Counted from the stretch's first letter, positions 16,855 to 25,879 are shown. The stretch is 32,326 nt of DNA from Chthonomonadaceae bacterium (GCA_025054835.1 JANWZQ010000105.1:1-32326); one strand, 5' to 3'. Notes: generated from the letters alone by a model not told the origin. Numbers and translations are program-made.

Positions 16855-18315
16855 ATGGCCGATCCGAGAGGATTCCTGAAATACTCGCGTGAGAACGCGC
16901 CACGCCGCCCCGTAGCAGAACGCATTCAGGACTGGATTGAGGTCTACGCCGATTTCCCGGAGGAGCGGCTCAAGCAACAGGCAGCGCGTTGCATGGATTG
17001 TGGCATCCCGTTCTGCCATCAGGGGTGCCCGCTGGGCAACATTATTCCGGACTGGAACGACCTCGTGTATCGCGGACGGTGGAAAGAGGCCCTCGCCGAG
17101 TTGCATGCCACCAACAACTTCCCCGAGTTCACGGGCAAGCTCTGCCCTGCCCCCTGCGAAAGCGCGTGCGTGCTGGGCATTAATCAGGATCCGGTGACCA
17201 TCAAACGCGTGGAAGAGACCATCGCGCTGCGCGGATGGGATGAAGGGTGGATTGTGCCAGAGCCGCCCCTGTTCCGTACGGGCAAGCGCGTGGCGATCGT
17301 CGGGTCCGGGCCTGCGGGACTGGCCGCCGCGCAACAGTTGAACCGCGCCGGGCATACCGTCACAGTCTTTGAACGCGACGACCGTATCGGAGGGCTTCTG
17401 CGCTACGGCATTCCCGACTTCAAGATGGAGAAACGCTTCCTCGATCGGCGCCTGCAGCAGATGGAAGCCGAGGGAGTGATCTTTCGTCCCGGAGTGAACG
17501 TCGGGGTGGACCTCCCGGCAGCGGAACTGCGCGCTAGCTTCGACGCGATCGTGCTGGCGGGCGGTTGCACTGTGCCGCGCGACCTGCCTGTGCCCGGTCG
17601 CGAGCTGGATGGCATCCACTTCGCCATGGAGTACCTGCCTCAGCAGAACCGCCGGGTCGCCGGTATCTGGCCGGAGGACCGCCCGCAGATCACCGCGAAG
17701 GACAAGCGTGTGGTGATCCTCGGCGGTGGCGATACCGGTGCCGACTGCCTGGGCACCGCACACCGACAGGGCGCACGTAGCGTACACCAGTTCGAAATCC
17801 TGCCCCGTCCACCGGAAGCCCGCGATGAGACCATGCCCTGGCCGCTCTACCCGATGATCTTCCGCACCTCCTCGGCTCATGAGGAAGGTGGCGAGCGTGA
17901 CTGGTGCATCTGCACCAAGGCGTTCTCCGGATCCAATGGCCGTGTGGAGAAACTGCACGCAGTGCGCGTTGCATGGCACACGAACGCCGATGGCCGCCGC
18001 ACCATGGTGGAGATCCCCGGTTCCGAATTCGAGATGGAAGTTGATCTGGTGTTGCTGGCTCTTGGATTCGTGCATCCGCAGCGGGAAGGCCTGCTCGCGG
18101 ACCTGGGCGTGGAGCTGGACGCCCGCGGCAACGTGAAGGCCAGCACCGACTCTTATGCGACCAGCGTGCCCGGCGTGTTTGCCTGCGGTGACATGCGGCG
18201 CGGGCAGTCCCTGATTGTCTGGGCGATTGCTGAAGGGCGTGAGGCGGCTCATCACGTCGATGCTTACCTGATGGGTACGTCTGCTCTGCCGCTTGCAGGC
18301 GCCCGACGGTTCTGA
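16855..18315 (+). CDS. gltD: Glutamate synthase small subunit (NADPH), GltD-like
   Basis: A 486-residue flavoprotein with the full GltD layout. The N-terminal Fe-S domain has cysteines 46, 49, 54 and 58 ([17 protein letters not shown]) and 97, 101 and 105 (CPAPCESAC). The FAD site is [17 protein letters not shown] (about 146-162), and the NADPH site is [21 protein letters not shown]-like near 285-305, shown by [10 protein letters not shown]. The C-terminal FAD block ends [19 protein letters not shown]. It passes electrons from NADPH to the large subunit GltB, which forms glutamate from glutamine and 2-oxoglutarate. No gltB is nearby, so the partner is encoded elsewhere or this works with another oxidoreductase. 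The best ribosome site, AAGGAG at 16833-16838, is unusually far (16 nt) from the ATG. The FkbM gene follows after 17 nt. Confidence 0.94.
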   Translation: MADPRGFLKYSRENAPRRPVAERIQDWIEVYADFPEERLKQQAARCMDCGIPFCHQGCPLGNIIPDWNDLVYRGRWKEALAELHATNNFPEFTGKLCPAPCESACVLGINQDPVTIKRVEETIALRGWDEGWIVPEPPLFRTGKRVAIVGSGPAGLAAAQQLNRAGHTVTVFERDDRIGGLLRYGIPDFKMEKRFLDRRLQQMEAEGVIFRPGVNVGVDLPAAELRASFDAIVLAGGCTVPRDLPVPGRELDGIHFAMEYLPQQNRRVAGIWPEDRPQITAKDKRVVILGGGDTGADCLGTAHRQGARSVHQFEILPRPPEARDETMPWPLYPMIFRTSSAHEEGGERDWCICTKAFSGSNGRVEKLHAVRVAWHTNADGRRTMVEIPGSEFEMEVDLVLLALGFVHPQREGLLADLGVELDARGNVKASTDSYATSVPGVFACGDMRRGQSLIVWAIAEGREAAHHVDAYLMGTSALPLAGARRF

Positions 18316-18332
18316 GCCCCGGGAACCACCCC

Positions 18333-19169
18333 GTGTTGCGGGCGTTGTGGGAAGACCTGGTGGGTGCGGCGCGTATTGCCGCCGACTTCCCGTCCTACCT
18401 GCGCCTGACCACGGACTTCCTGCTCTACCGCCCGATGCGGTTCTTCTGCCCCCCCGGCCTCAATCGAGAGAGGAGGGTGCGCCTGCGAGCAGGCATTGAG
18501 ATCCTCTATCGCCTCAATCGCGGCGATATCTGGGCCCTGCATGAGATCTGGATCCGTGAAATCTACCGTTTGCCGGACGACCGCTCGCGTGCCATTATTG
18601 TGGACCTCGGTGCCAATATCGGTCTCGCCGCGCTCTATCTGGCAACACGCTACCAGAGTTCCCTGCTGATCGCGGTCGAGCCCGTGCCTGCCAATGCCGA
18701 CCTGGCCCGACGCAACCTGGAGCGCAACAACATCTGCGCACAGGTCCTCCTCGCGGCCGCAGGGCCGAAAGATGGCACCGCACATTTACAGCAGACCGCT
18801 TCCTCCACTAACAGCACGATCGCCTTCACCGCCGCCCCTGTTACAGAAGCAACACACACCGTTGCAGTGCTCGGCATGTCATCGGTGCTGCGCGCGTTGC
18901 CCCCGGACACCCCGATCGATCTGATCAAGATGGATATCGAAGGCAGTGAAGAGGCGCTCCTGCGCGGGGATACGTCCTGGTTGCAACGGGTGCGTGCGCT
19001 CATCGTCGAGTTTCACCCGCACCTCACAGATCCATCGCCGCTCATTCCGGTGATCGAGGCATCCGGACTGGAACGCGTGTCACACCACACTGCGGCCCCG
19101 GAAATCGTACTGTTTGTGCGGCGAGATGAACCTGCTGCATTACCGCCGACGAGAGGAGAAATACGGTGA
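18333..19169 (+). CDS. FkbM family methyltransferase
   Basis: A 278-residue SAM-dependent methyltransferase. The SAM-binding motif I is IIVDLGANIGLAALYLATRY (about 88-107), followed by the acidic loop IAVEPVPANADLARRNLERN. The FkbM signature LIKMDIEGSEEALLRG (about 197-212) is clear. FkbM enzymes O-methylate sugars, polyketides or other small molecules; the acceptor here is unknown. The start is GTG 18333 with a weak GGGAA ribosome site, so initiation may depend on translation of gltD 17 nt upstream. The stop overlaps the next start in GTGA, indicating coupling. Confidence 0.9.
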   Translation: MLRALWEDLVGAARIAADFPSYLRLTTDFLLYRPMRFFCPPGLNRERRVRLRAGIEILYRLNRGDIWALHEIWIREIYRLPDDRSRAIIVDLGANIGLAALYLATRYQSSLLIAVEPVPANADLARRNLERNNICAQVLLAAAGPKDGTAHLQQTASSTNSTIAFTAAPVTEATHTVAVLGMSSVLRALPPDTPIDLIKMDIEGSEEALLRGDTSWLQRVRALIVEFHPHLTDPSPLIPVIEASGLERVSHHTAAPEIVLFVRRDEPAALPPTRGEIR

Positions 19170-20125
19170 AACGACCGGCCCTGACTCTGATCATCCTGCT
19201 GATGAGCGCGTTGGCCACCAGCGCACAACGTGATCTTAAAAAGGCGACACAGCAAGCGATCGACGCATTCTTCGGATCGGGCGCGCAGGCTCCAGCGGCA
19301 CGGCTCCTGGCCACTCTGAGTGACCGACGGATCACGGAGAGCTCGGGGCTGGTCGCCAGCCGCCGTAACCCGGGTGTGCTCTGGACACACAACGACTCCG
19401 GTGATGGCCCCTACCTGTTCGCCATCGATCGGAAGGGCCGGACGCTAGCCCGGTTCCGGGTCACCGGCGCTACCAGCGTCGACTGGGAAGACATCGCGAT
19501 CGGTCCCGGGTCGGATGGAGCCCCTGCACTGTACATCGGCGACATCGGAGATAACGGTCGTTCTCGTAGCGATCTGGCGATCTATCGCGTGCGCGAGCCG
19601 GCGGTCTCGCAGGGCCGTACGCTGGCAGAGGCACAGACCACGTCCGCCGAGCGCTTTCCCTTCCGCTACCCGGATCGAGCGCATGACGCCGAGACCCTGC
19701 TGGTACACCCGCAAACCGGCGAAATCTTCATTGTCACCAAGTCTTCCGACGGCCGCAGCCAGGTGTTCGCGTACCCGCTTCCCTTACAGGCTGACCGCCA
19801 GGTCACTCTGCAGGCTGTGACAACCCTCACATTCACCAGCATGCTGGGATCAGGGAGATTGGCCGAAGCAGAGCGCATGACTACCGGAGGCGATATCGCA
19901 TCGGATGGGCGACACGTCGTTATCCGCACCTATGCCCATGCTTACGAGTGGCGGATTACGCCGGGGCAATCGCTGGCCGATGCGTTGAAAAGCACACCGA
20001 CCCGGATATTCCTGCCGCTCACCCGGCAGGGAGAGGCGATTTGCTACCGTGCTGACAATCGCGCGCTGCTGACCACCAGTGAGGGGGCACCGGCCCCGCT
20101 GCATGAGATCCCACTCAGCAGGTGA
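19166..20125 (+). CDS. Secreted beta-propeller-like protein of unknown function
   Basis: A 319-residue product with a signal peptide (MKRPALTLIILLMSALATSA, cut near SAQ). The mature part opens with ESSGLVASRRNPGVLWTHND and contains VDWEDIAIGPG and LYIGDIGDNGRSRSDLAIYR. This is a widespread family of exported proteins that look like beta-propellers and are usually annotated as hypothetical. The repeated Asp-Gly and Gly-Asp turns fit blade loops. No enzyme motif is recognised. The GTG start has GAGGAG about 8 nt upstream and overlaps the FkbM stop by 4 nt. A shared transcript with gltD and the methyltransferase is likely, but a joint function is not evident. Confidence 0.78.
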   Translation: MKRPALTLIILLMSALATSAQRDLKKATQQAIDAFFGSGAQAPAARLLATLSDRRITESSGLVASRRNPGVLWTHNDSGDGPYLFAIDRKGRTLARFRVTGATSVDWEDIAIGPGSDGAPALYIGDIGDNGRSRSDLAIYRVREPAVSQGRTLAEAQTTSAERFPFRYPDRAHDAETLLVHPQTGEIFIVTKSSDGRSQVFAYPLPLQADRQVTLQAVTTLTFTSMLGSGRLAEAERMTTGGDIASDGRHVVIRTYAHAYEWRITPGQSLADALKSTPTRIFLPLTRQGEAICYRADNRALLTTSEGAPAPLHEIPLSR

Positions 20126-20153
20126 TCCCGGGCAGAGAACGTTGCTCCGCGTG

Positions 20154-22103
20154 CTAGAAAATCGCATACCCGCTGGGCCCCAGCAGCACATCGAGGATCT
20201 TGAGCACCACGCCTGTCAGCAGATCGCCCAGGATCATCCCGAGAGCTACGCCACGTAGCAGTCGGAACCCGCGTGCCCCGCCCAGACGCAACGTGAGGGC
20301 CTTCAACCCCCATCCGAGAAATACCGAGCAGAGCATTTTGCTGGCATAGCCGACCTGTAGCGTCCCGGTCAGAGCATAACCAAGCGGGTGCAACGGCCAT
20401 CCGGGGAACCGCGCTCGCAGCACCGAAAGCCCTCCGGTTACGCCCGCACCAGCGAGGAGCGCGACCCCGGCCTCCGCCGACGGGCGCACGGCCCCGGTGA
20501 GCCGTAGCGTGGCCTGTCCGGCTGCGGTTACCGGGATCACGACCGCGCTCATCTGCAGGCCATCGTTGTTGGAGGCCTGCAGCAACGCGCCGTGACGGTA
20601 GAACAGCGTCAGCGCCACGATCGTGCTGAGCGCCAGCGCCAGCAACGTCGCACCCAGTAACAGAACGTAGAAAGATCGGAATGGAAGACCGATCTCTTCT
20701 CGCAGTTTCCCCGCCTGAAACCCTGCCGGTGTCAGCATCTGCCGCGCGTCCCGCAGGTGTTGCGTGAATAGCATCAATCGGGTCAGGGCGATCGGCGGCA
20801 GGGCCTGCGCGCCCGTCAGGGAGAGCAACAGTCTGTCTGGCAGGATGGGCGCCAGTCCCCACGTCATACCACCCTCGGCCATCAGCCGACTCAGTACCAG
20901 CACGACTGCCAGATAGAAGCCGAAGTAGCCGATGCTGAACCAGAGCGGAATGGCGTGGTATGCGCACCAACCAAGCACACCCGCACCTCCGAAGAGGAAA
21001 CCGATGAGAAACCAGCGTTCCTCGCGCTGGCAGGCATTGCGGCTCAGGATCGCGCGCAGTGCGTGCCGCGCGTTCCAGAGGATCAGACCGGCCAGAACAA
21101 GAAATGCTCCTGCCGACTGCTCTTCCAGATATGGAGGTTGCGCCATCCCCTGACCCGGCACCGTATCCCCCCGGCCGGCGAAGGCCACTGCCAGTCGTTC
21201 CAGCTTGCTCAGCAGCAGAAAGAACCAGATGCTGAACGTGACATCGGTCGGGGCGAGAAACGTCAGACCGATGAGCATGGGGTACAGGTTAATGTAGAGC
21301 GGCTGTACCGCCGACCAGGGCGGGTGCGAAGCCAGCGCAGAAATGTCGTTGAAAAACGGGATGTGAGGTATCGCTGGCAGGTAGGCATGAGCAACGCCGA
21401 GACCGTGGAACGCCAGAACGATTGCCATACCCGCACCGATTGCCTGGCGCAACGCACGCGCACTCTCCGGAGCCTCCGCAGCACGCAGGCTCTCGACCGG
21501 CAGAGCGACCAGCGGGAAAGAGAGGCGTTCGTGCCGCACCCACACGCGTTCCAGCAGAGCGCACAGGCAGATCTGTGCGGTAACAAACGGAAGGAAAAAC
21601 AGCCCCCATACGCACAGGGGGCGTACCCAGTGTTGCCAGGGAACGGACCGGTGAACTCCCTCGAAGAACTGCCGGGCAGCCTGCCTGTCTGTCAGGATCA
21701 GCCCGGAGTGCAGGTACGTGTCGACGGCTTCCGTCAGTGTCGCGCCCCGCGCATAGTAGACCGGTGCGGCCACCGAGCAGAGGAACGGATGCGTCATCCC
21801 GCGCCCGGCCACCATGTTGGCGGTCAACCAGACCGCCAGGATCGCCAGCAGCTCTCCGCGCGTCAGCAGAGGGCGTCCACCGCGTAATCGGCAGAGTGCA
21901 TGGTGCATCCCGGCAAGCATGGCCCAGAGCAGGCATGCCGCCAGAGGTGGGAACGGCCCGGCGGCCATGGTTCCGCCAACGACGATGTCGCTCCACTGTA
22001 CAAAGAGCACCAGCGGCACGACGCCCCCCAGCGCGATACCGAAGACACGCTTTCGGATACGGGCCGCCGTGCCGGTCTCATCTGCAGTCGTAGCCACCGT
22101 CAC
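20154..22103 (-). CDS. DUF6785/DUF6784-type polytopic membrane protein
   Basis: A 649-residue protein with about 14 hydrophobic segments along its whole length. It resembles the large DUF6785 (N-terminal) and DUF6784 (C-terminal) membrane proteins common in Armatimonadota and Planctomycetota. Matching blocks include TRGELLAILAVWLTANMVAG, VWVRHERLSFPLVALPVESL, PWSAVQPLYINLYPMLIGLT and FSIWFFLLLSKLE. Function is unknown; the architecture is transporter-like. The start is GTG 22103 with no clear ribosome site, and it lies 12 nt after the stop of the zinc-ribbon gene, so translation is probably coupled. It is the last gene of a three-gene minus-strand unit and converges on the propeller-like gene at 20125. 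Confidence 0.8.
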   Translation of the reverse strand: MTVATTADETGTAARIRKRVFGIALGGVVPLVLFVQWSDIVVGGTMAAGPFPPLAACLLWAMLAGMHHALCRLRGGRPLLTRGELLAILAVWLTANMVAGRGMTHPFLCSVAAPVYYARGATLTEAVDTYLHSGLILTDRQAARQFFEGVHRSVPWQHWVRPLCVWGLFFLPFVTAQICLCALLERVWVRHERLSFPLVALPVESLRAAEAPESARALRQAIGAGMAIVLAFHGLGVAHAYLPAIPHIPFFNDISALASHPPWSAVQPLYINLYPMLIGLTFLAPTDVTFSIWFFLLLSKLERLAVAFAGRGDTVPGQGMAQPPYLEEQSAGAFLVLAGLILWNARHALRAILSRNACQREERWFLIGFLFGGAGVLGWCAYHAIPLWFSIGYFGFYLAVVLVLSRLMAEGGMTWGLAPILPDRLLLSLTGAQALPPIALTRLMLFTQHLRDARQMLTPAGFQAGKLREEIGLPFRSFYVLLLGATLLALALSTIVALTLFYRHGALLQASNNDGLQMSAVVIPVTAAGQATLRLTGAVRPSAEAGVALLAGAGVTGGLSVLRARFPGWPLHPLGYALTGTLQVGYASKMLCSVFLGWGLKALTLRLGGARGFRLLRGVALGMILGDLLTGVVLKILDVLLGPSGYAIF

Positions 22104-22115
22104 CGGTGTGCAGAC

Positions 22116-23063
22116 CTACCGCCCTGTGCCGGGTATTCCCATCATCCCGCCGCCGGACATCCTTCCAGGAAGCGCGTTCATGCTGGCCCCGACCGGGCTT
22201 CCGCTCACTTTCCAGACGCCCCGATCGTTCTTCAGGGTGAGGCTCTGCATGACCTCCTGCTTCTGGCCGAACAGGCTCACGCTGAGGGTGACCGGCACGG
22301 TTGCCTCGCCACTGGCGTAGCGGGGCTCGCCGACGTTTTTGACTTCTATGGAGCTGAGCGCCGTTTTTAAGAGCTGGCCCAGCTGCGGGTTCTGGTCCAG
22401 TTGCTTCCGGACATCGTCGGCCGCTGCCTGCGCGTTCGGGTACTTCCTTCTGTCTTCTTCACTCAGGTAGGAGAGTTCGTAGACCGTCTTCCAGTCCAGC
22501 ATCTTCAGTGCGGTTATGTACTTGCGCGCCTGGTCTTTCGGGTTGGTGCGCAGGTTGAAGTACCACCAGCCTCCGGCCCCGGCAAGCGCGAGCACCAGCA
22601 CCAGCACGATGGCAACAATAGCGCCTCCGCCCGATCCAGACCGCGCCTCCTCAACCGCCGGGCGGTGCGTTCGGGCCGCAGTGGGACGGGCCTGTGGTGG
22701 GCCTGCCGGGCGCTGGGGAGGCAACGCGCCCCCCACATAGCGTGGCGGCGTATTGTCCTGCAGGGTATCGTCGAAGACTTCACCGGTCAGTGCCACGCGC
22801 CGTCCCGGTCGGTTCGATGGTGCTCCGGGATTGACCGCAGGAGTGGGAGACGGATATGCCGGCGGAGCAGTCGCGGGGGGCGTTTGCCCGGCAGGGGGTA
22901 CGCTGGTTGATGGCGGGACAACCGGATCGGCAGCGGGCTGTGCGGCCTGCCCGGCAGGCTGGGCGGGTTGATTGCCGGGCAACGGCAACGGCGTGAAACA
23001 GAGCGGGCAGGTCGTCATGACGGTTTCATCGACCTGTTGCTCACATCGGGGGCAGGTTACCAT
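22116..23063 (-). CDS. Zinc-ribbon, membrane-anchored protein with NTF2-like C-terminal domain
   Basis: A 315-residue protein. A four-cysteine zinc ribbon opens it (Cys4, Cys7, Cys19, Cys22; CPRC and CPLC pairs). A long Pro/Ala/Gln-rich linker spans about 27-145, one membrane helix about 148-169 (AIVAIVLVLVLALAG), and then a domain of about 130 residues resembles DUF4878/NTF2-like folds (ARKYITALKMLDWKTVYELS, SLTLKNDRGVWKVSG). It ends in a Gly/Met-rich tail. The ribbon and linker should be cytoplasmic and the NTF2-like domain outside. ATG 23063 was chosen for the GGAAAGG just upstream; a TTG at 23090 lacks support. It shares layout with the upstream gene (23094-23639), suggesting duplication. 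Function unknown. Confidence 0.75.
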   Translation of the reverse strand: MVTCPRCEQQVDETVMTTCPLCFTPLPLPGNQPAQPAGQAAQPAADPVVPPSTSVPPAGQTPPATAPPAYPSPTPAVNPGAPSNRPGRRVALTGEVFDDTLQDNTPPRYVGGALPPQRPAGPPQARPTAARTHRPAVEEARSGSGGGAIVAIVLVLVLALAGAGGWWYFNLRTNPKDQARKYITALKMLDWKTVYELSYLSEEDRRKYPNAQAAADDVRKQLDQNPQLGQLLKTALSSIEVKNVGEPRYASGEATVPVTLSVSLFGQKQEVMQSLTLKNDRGVWKVSGSPVGASMNALPGRMSGGGMMGIPGTGR

Positions 23064-23093
23064 GGTCCTTTCCTTTTCATCGCGTGGCAATCA

Positions 23094-23639
23094 CTAGCTG
23101 TTGATCGGGTCCCCCGGAGGGGTTGGAGGCACTTTCAGCAGGGCGCGCCGGGACCGTTCCAACCACACCTTCCACTTGCCCTCACTGTCCTTGCGCAGCA
23201 CATACTGGTCTTCCACATTTTCGGAGGAAGTCTGGTAGAGCTGTTGCCCGGCAGCAGTGCCGCGCACGGTGAGGCCCACGTCAATGGTGGCAATGTTGGG
23301 ATTTTTCGGGTCGATCTGTTCTTTCCCCATTTTGACGTCTGCGATGCGCGCAGTGTAGCCGCGGGCCTGCGGCGCGTCCCGCTCGTAGATCTGCCGGGTC
23401 GGGTAGTACTTCTCTTTGTCAGAGCGGTCGATTAACGCGTACTGTTCCACAACGTTGCCTGCCTTGATCGCGCCCAGGTACTGTCCCAGCACGTAGCCCG
23501 GTGAGTTCTTGTAGATCACGAAGTACCACCGTGCGGCATAGAAGATCCCGGCGATCACCGCTACAATGACGATGACCTCGGAAAGCTGGATACGCATGAA
23601 GCTTTCACGCGGGCGCGAGCGCCCGACAATGCGTGCCAT
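23094..23639 (-). CDS. Membrane-anchored NTF2-like (DUF4878-like) protein
   Basis: A 181-residue product with a basic N-terminus, one membrane helix (about 19-38, LSEVIVIVAVIAGIFYAARW), and an extracytoplasmic domain. That domain, with GYVLGQYLGAIKAGNVVEQY, RTSDKEKYYP-like and YVLRKDSEGKWKVW blocks, resembles the NTF2-like domain of the next gene in order and spacing. ATG 23639 has AGGAGGGA 3-11 nt upstream, an excellent ribosome site; an in-frame upstream ATG at 23711 lacks one. It heads the three-gene minus-strand unit (30 nt to the next start) and is divergent from the nucleoside hydrolase gene. No catalytic residues are recognised, so a binding or scaffold role is more likely than enzymatic. 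Confidence 0.72.
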   Translation of the reverse strand: MARIVGRSRPRESFMRIQLSEVIVIVAVIAGIFYAARWYFVIYKNSPGYVLGQYLGAIKAGNVVEQYALIDRSDKEKYYPTRQIYERDAPQARGYTARIADVKMGKEQIDPKNPNIATIDVGLTVRGTAAGQQLYQTSSENVEDQYVLRKDSEGKWKVWLERSRRALLKVPPTPPGDPINS

Positions 23640-23681
23640 GTTCCCTCCTGCAACTGCAGCGCCGTCTCCGGCTCTTCTGGC

Positions 23682-23711
23682 TTGCAGTGTGATCCCATCT
23701 TGTGTTACCAT
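23682..23711 (+). promoter_or_regulatory. Possible extended -10 promoter of the nucleoside hydrolase gene
   Basis: TTGCAG (23682-23687), an 18-nt spacer and TACCAT (23706-23711) with TG at 23703-23704. The -10 matches four of six consensus bases and keeps the TG extension. The ATG at 23756 is 45 nt downstream. The assignment is tentative. Confidence 0.35.
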
Positions 23712-23755
23712 TAGGCAGAGCGTACCAGATTCCTTCTGAAAGCGAGAGAACCAGT

Positions 23756-24712
23756 ATGGCCATCACGCCCGCTTCCGCCTCTCACCCCCTCCCCGTCCTG
23801 CTGGACACCGACATCGGCACTGATATCGACGATGTGTACGCCCTGATCCTGGCCGCTGTGTCGCCAGAACTCGCGTTGCGTGCTGTCACGACTGTGAATA
23901 ACGACGTGATCCTGCGCGCCCGGATCGCCCGGTGTGTGCTGGACCTGCTCGGACGTACGGACGTGCCTGTGTATGCCGGGCTGGCGGACTCGCTGACGCC
24001 AGAGGAGCGGCGTGGGTGGATGGGACATGAAGGACAGGGGATTGACCTTTCGGCCGTGACAGATTTTCTGGAGCCTGCAGTGGCTCCGGCCCGTATCGCC
24101 CATCATGCGGAAGAGGCTGCCGCCGCAGGTACGCCCCTGACCGTGTTCACCATCGGGGCGATGACCAATCTCGCGGTGGCTCTGCGAGATTACCCGGACG
24201 CGACGCGCACGATCGGGCAGGTGATTGCAATGGGATCCTCGTTCACGGGCTACGGCGAGGAACAGGCACAGATGGAGCATAACATTGCCTGTGACCCGGT
24301 GGCCGCCGATATCGTGCTGCGCTCTGGACTGCCTGTCACGCTGGTTGGTCTGAATGTGACACGGCAGACGACGATGACCGCGGCCGATGTGGATGCGCTG
24401 GAGACGATCGGAGGGCCGCTCGCACAGGCGCTGGTGGGCATGCACCGTGTCTGGTTCCAGAGGATCCAGCAGGACCGTTCTCCAATGCACGATGGCCTGG
24501 CGGTTGCCCTGCCCATCGACCCATCGCTGGTCACGCTGGAGCCTGTGACTGCACGCGTGGAGACTTCTGGCCCCCGCCGGGGCCACACCATCTGCCTGCC
24601 ACCGGATGAGAACGCGCCTGTGTGTCATTTTGCCGTCAGCGTGGACGTGCCCCGCTATCAGTCGCTGTTACTGGATCGGGTGCGGGAAGCGGTCTATCGA
24701 GCGGCACACTGA
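23756..24712 (+). CDS. Nucleoside hydrolase (IunH/RihA family)
   Basis: A 318-residue enzyme that hydrolyses the N-glycosidic bond of nucleosides to ribose and base. The Ca2+-binding Asp cluster is at Asp17, Asp19, Asp23, Asp25 and Asp26 (LLDTDIGTDIDDVYAL). FTIGAMTNLAVAL and MEHNIACDPVAADIVL are family blocks, and MHDGLAVALPIDP carries the C-terminal His-Asp pair. Base specificity is unclear. ATG 23756 follows a weak GAGAG site; the upstream frame to 23702 has no better start. The Gfo/Idh/MocA gene follows 55 nt later on the same strand with its own strong ribosome site. The PfkB-type kinase at 3599-4597 could act on related substrates. Confidence 0.92.
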   Translation: MAITPASASHPLPVLLDTDIGTDIDDVYALILAAVSPELALRAVTTVNNDVILRARIARCVLDLLGRTDVPVYAGLADSLTPEERRGWMGHEGQGIDLSAVTDFLEPAVAPARIAHHAEEAAAAGTPLTVFTIGAMTNLAVALRDYPDATRTIGQVIAMGSSFTGYGEEQAQMEHNIACDPVAADIVLRSGLPVTLVGLNVTRQTTMTAADVDALETIGGPLAQALVGMHRVWFQRIQQDRSPMHDGLAVALPIDPSLVTLEPVTARVETSGPRRGHTICLPPDENAPVCHFAVSVDVPRYQSLLLDRVREAVYRAAH

Positions 24713-24767
24713 CTGGATCTTCGTTGTTCTCTCACCGGTCGGGATCACTTTTCAGGGAGGACTACCG

Positions 24768-25748
24768 ATGCGCAAGGTGAAGTGGGGTGTGCTTGGATGC
24801 GCTGCGTTTGCCCGCAGCACGGCTATTCCCGCGATGCTGCAGGCAAAGGGCGTGGAAGTTGCCGCGATCGCGAGCCGCAGTCTGGAGAAGGCCCGGGAGT
24901 TCGCGCAGCAATTCGGCATTCCGAAGGCCTACGGCTCTTACGAGGAGTTGCTGGCGGACCCGGAGATTGAGGCGATCTATAATCCGCTGCCCAACGGTCT
25001 GCACCCGGAGTGGACCATCAAGGCGGCGCGCGCGGGCAAGCACAGTCTGGTCGAGAAGCCGTTTGCTGCCAACGTCGCGGAAGCGGAGCAGGTAGCGCAG
25101 GCCGTGCGTGAGCACAGGGTGCGGGTGATGGAGGCTTTCATGTGGCGCTTTCACCCCATGCACCGATTCGTGCGACAACGCATTCGCGAGGGTGCCATCG
25201 GTGAACTGAAGTTCATGCGGAGCGCGTTCACGTTCGTCCTTGCGCGAGGCCCCAATGTCCGTCTGGATCCGACGCTGGCCGGCGGAAGCATCATGGATGT
25301 GGGATGCTACTGTATCAGTGCGGCTCGCTTCCTCTTCGATGCCGAGCCAATCCGCGTTTACGCCCGTGCGGACTACGACCCGGAATACCACGTGGATATG
25401 CTGGCCTGCGGAGTTGTGGAATTCCCGCACGGCTACGCGACGTTCGACACCGGATTCACCCTGCCGTTCCGCTGTGACTACGAAGCCGTTGGCACGCAGG
25501 GACGGATTTACGTGCCACGCGCTTTCCTGCCCGGCGAGGAGGCCGAGGTGATTGTGGAAGTCGGAGATCGCGTCGAGCGCGAGCGCTTCCCCGGTATCAA
25601 TCAGTGGGCACTGGAGTTCGAGCATCTCTCGGCGTGTATCGCGGAAGGACACCCGCAGGAGTACGACATTGATGACGCGATCCGGCAGCAACGGGTGATT
25701 GATGCCGTGTATCGGTCCACGCGCTCCGGCCAACCGGAGGCCGTATGA
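24768..25748 (+). CDS. Gfo/Idh/MocA family oxidoreductase
   Basis: A 326-residue NAD(P)-dependent sugar or polyol dehydrogenase. The Rossmann motif is WGVLGCAAFARSTAIPAM (6-23). The family signature Glu96-Lys97-Pro98 in SLVEKPFA holds the catalytic Lys. The C-terminal alpha/beta domain includes GGSIMDVGCYCISAARFLF and the QWALEFEHLSACIAEG helix. The product resembles the D-xylose/glucose-fructose type of the family, but substrate cannot be fixed. AGGGAGG lies 9 nt before ATG 24768. Being just after nucleoside hydrolase suggests sugar salvage, without proof. Confidence 0.92.
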   Translation: MRKVKWGVLGCAAFARSTAIPAMLQAKGVEVAAIASRSLEKAREFAQQFGIPKAYGSYEELLADPEIEAIYNPLPNGLHPEWTIKAARAGKHSLVEKPFAANVAEAEQVAQAVREHRVRVMEAFMWRFHPMHRFVRQRIREGAIGELKFMRSAFTFVLARGPNVRLDPTLAGGSIMDVGCYCISAARFLFDAEPIRVYARADYDPEYHVDMLACGVVEFPHGYATFDTGFTLPFRCDYEAVGTQGRIYVPRAFLPGEEAEVIVEVGDRVERERFPGINQWALEFEHLSACIAEGHPQEYDIDDAIRQQRVIDAVYRSTRSGQPEAV

Positions 25749-25803
25749 CGCTCATACCGGTACCGTTTTCTCTCGGGCAATCCTACCGGATCAGTGCATC
25801 GCG

Positions 25804-25820
25804 TGGCATATTTTTTGCAA
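25804..25820 (+). promoter_or_regulatory. Sigma-54 (RpoN) promoter upstream of the PEP-CTERM gene
   Basis: TGGCATATTTTTTGCAA has GG at 25805-25806 and GC at 25817-25818, exactly the 10-nt separation of the -24/-12 consensus TGGCAC-N5-TTGCA, with one mismatch. The predicted transcript starts near 25830 and the PEP-CTERM start is at 25880. RpoN dependence of PEP-CTERM genes is known in some Proteobacteria. Confidence 0.65.
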
Positions 25821-25879
25821 TGCTCCATATGACATATCGCCTCTGGACCGTTACCATTATGTGAGGAAGGGCGCTCGCT

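Noticed and set aside
16771-18255. 494-residue minus-strand frame
   Set aside because: Antisense to gltD, whose Fe-S and nucleotide motifs are unambiguous.
20955-21887. 310-residue plus-strand frame
   Set aside because: Antisense to the DUF6785-type gene and rich in Arg/Gln/His, as in shadow frames.
22860-22985. Repetitive Pro/Ala/Gln stretch including a GCCTGCC/GGCAGGC palindrome
   Set aside because: It is a low-complexity coding linker in the zinc-ribbon protein; the palindrome follows from codon repetition.
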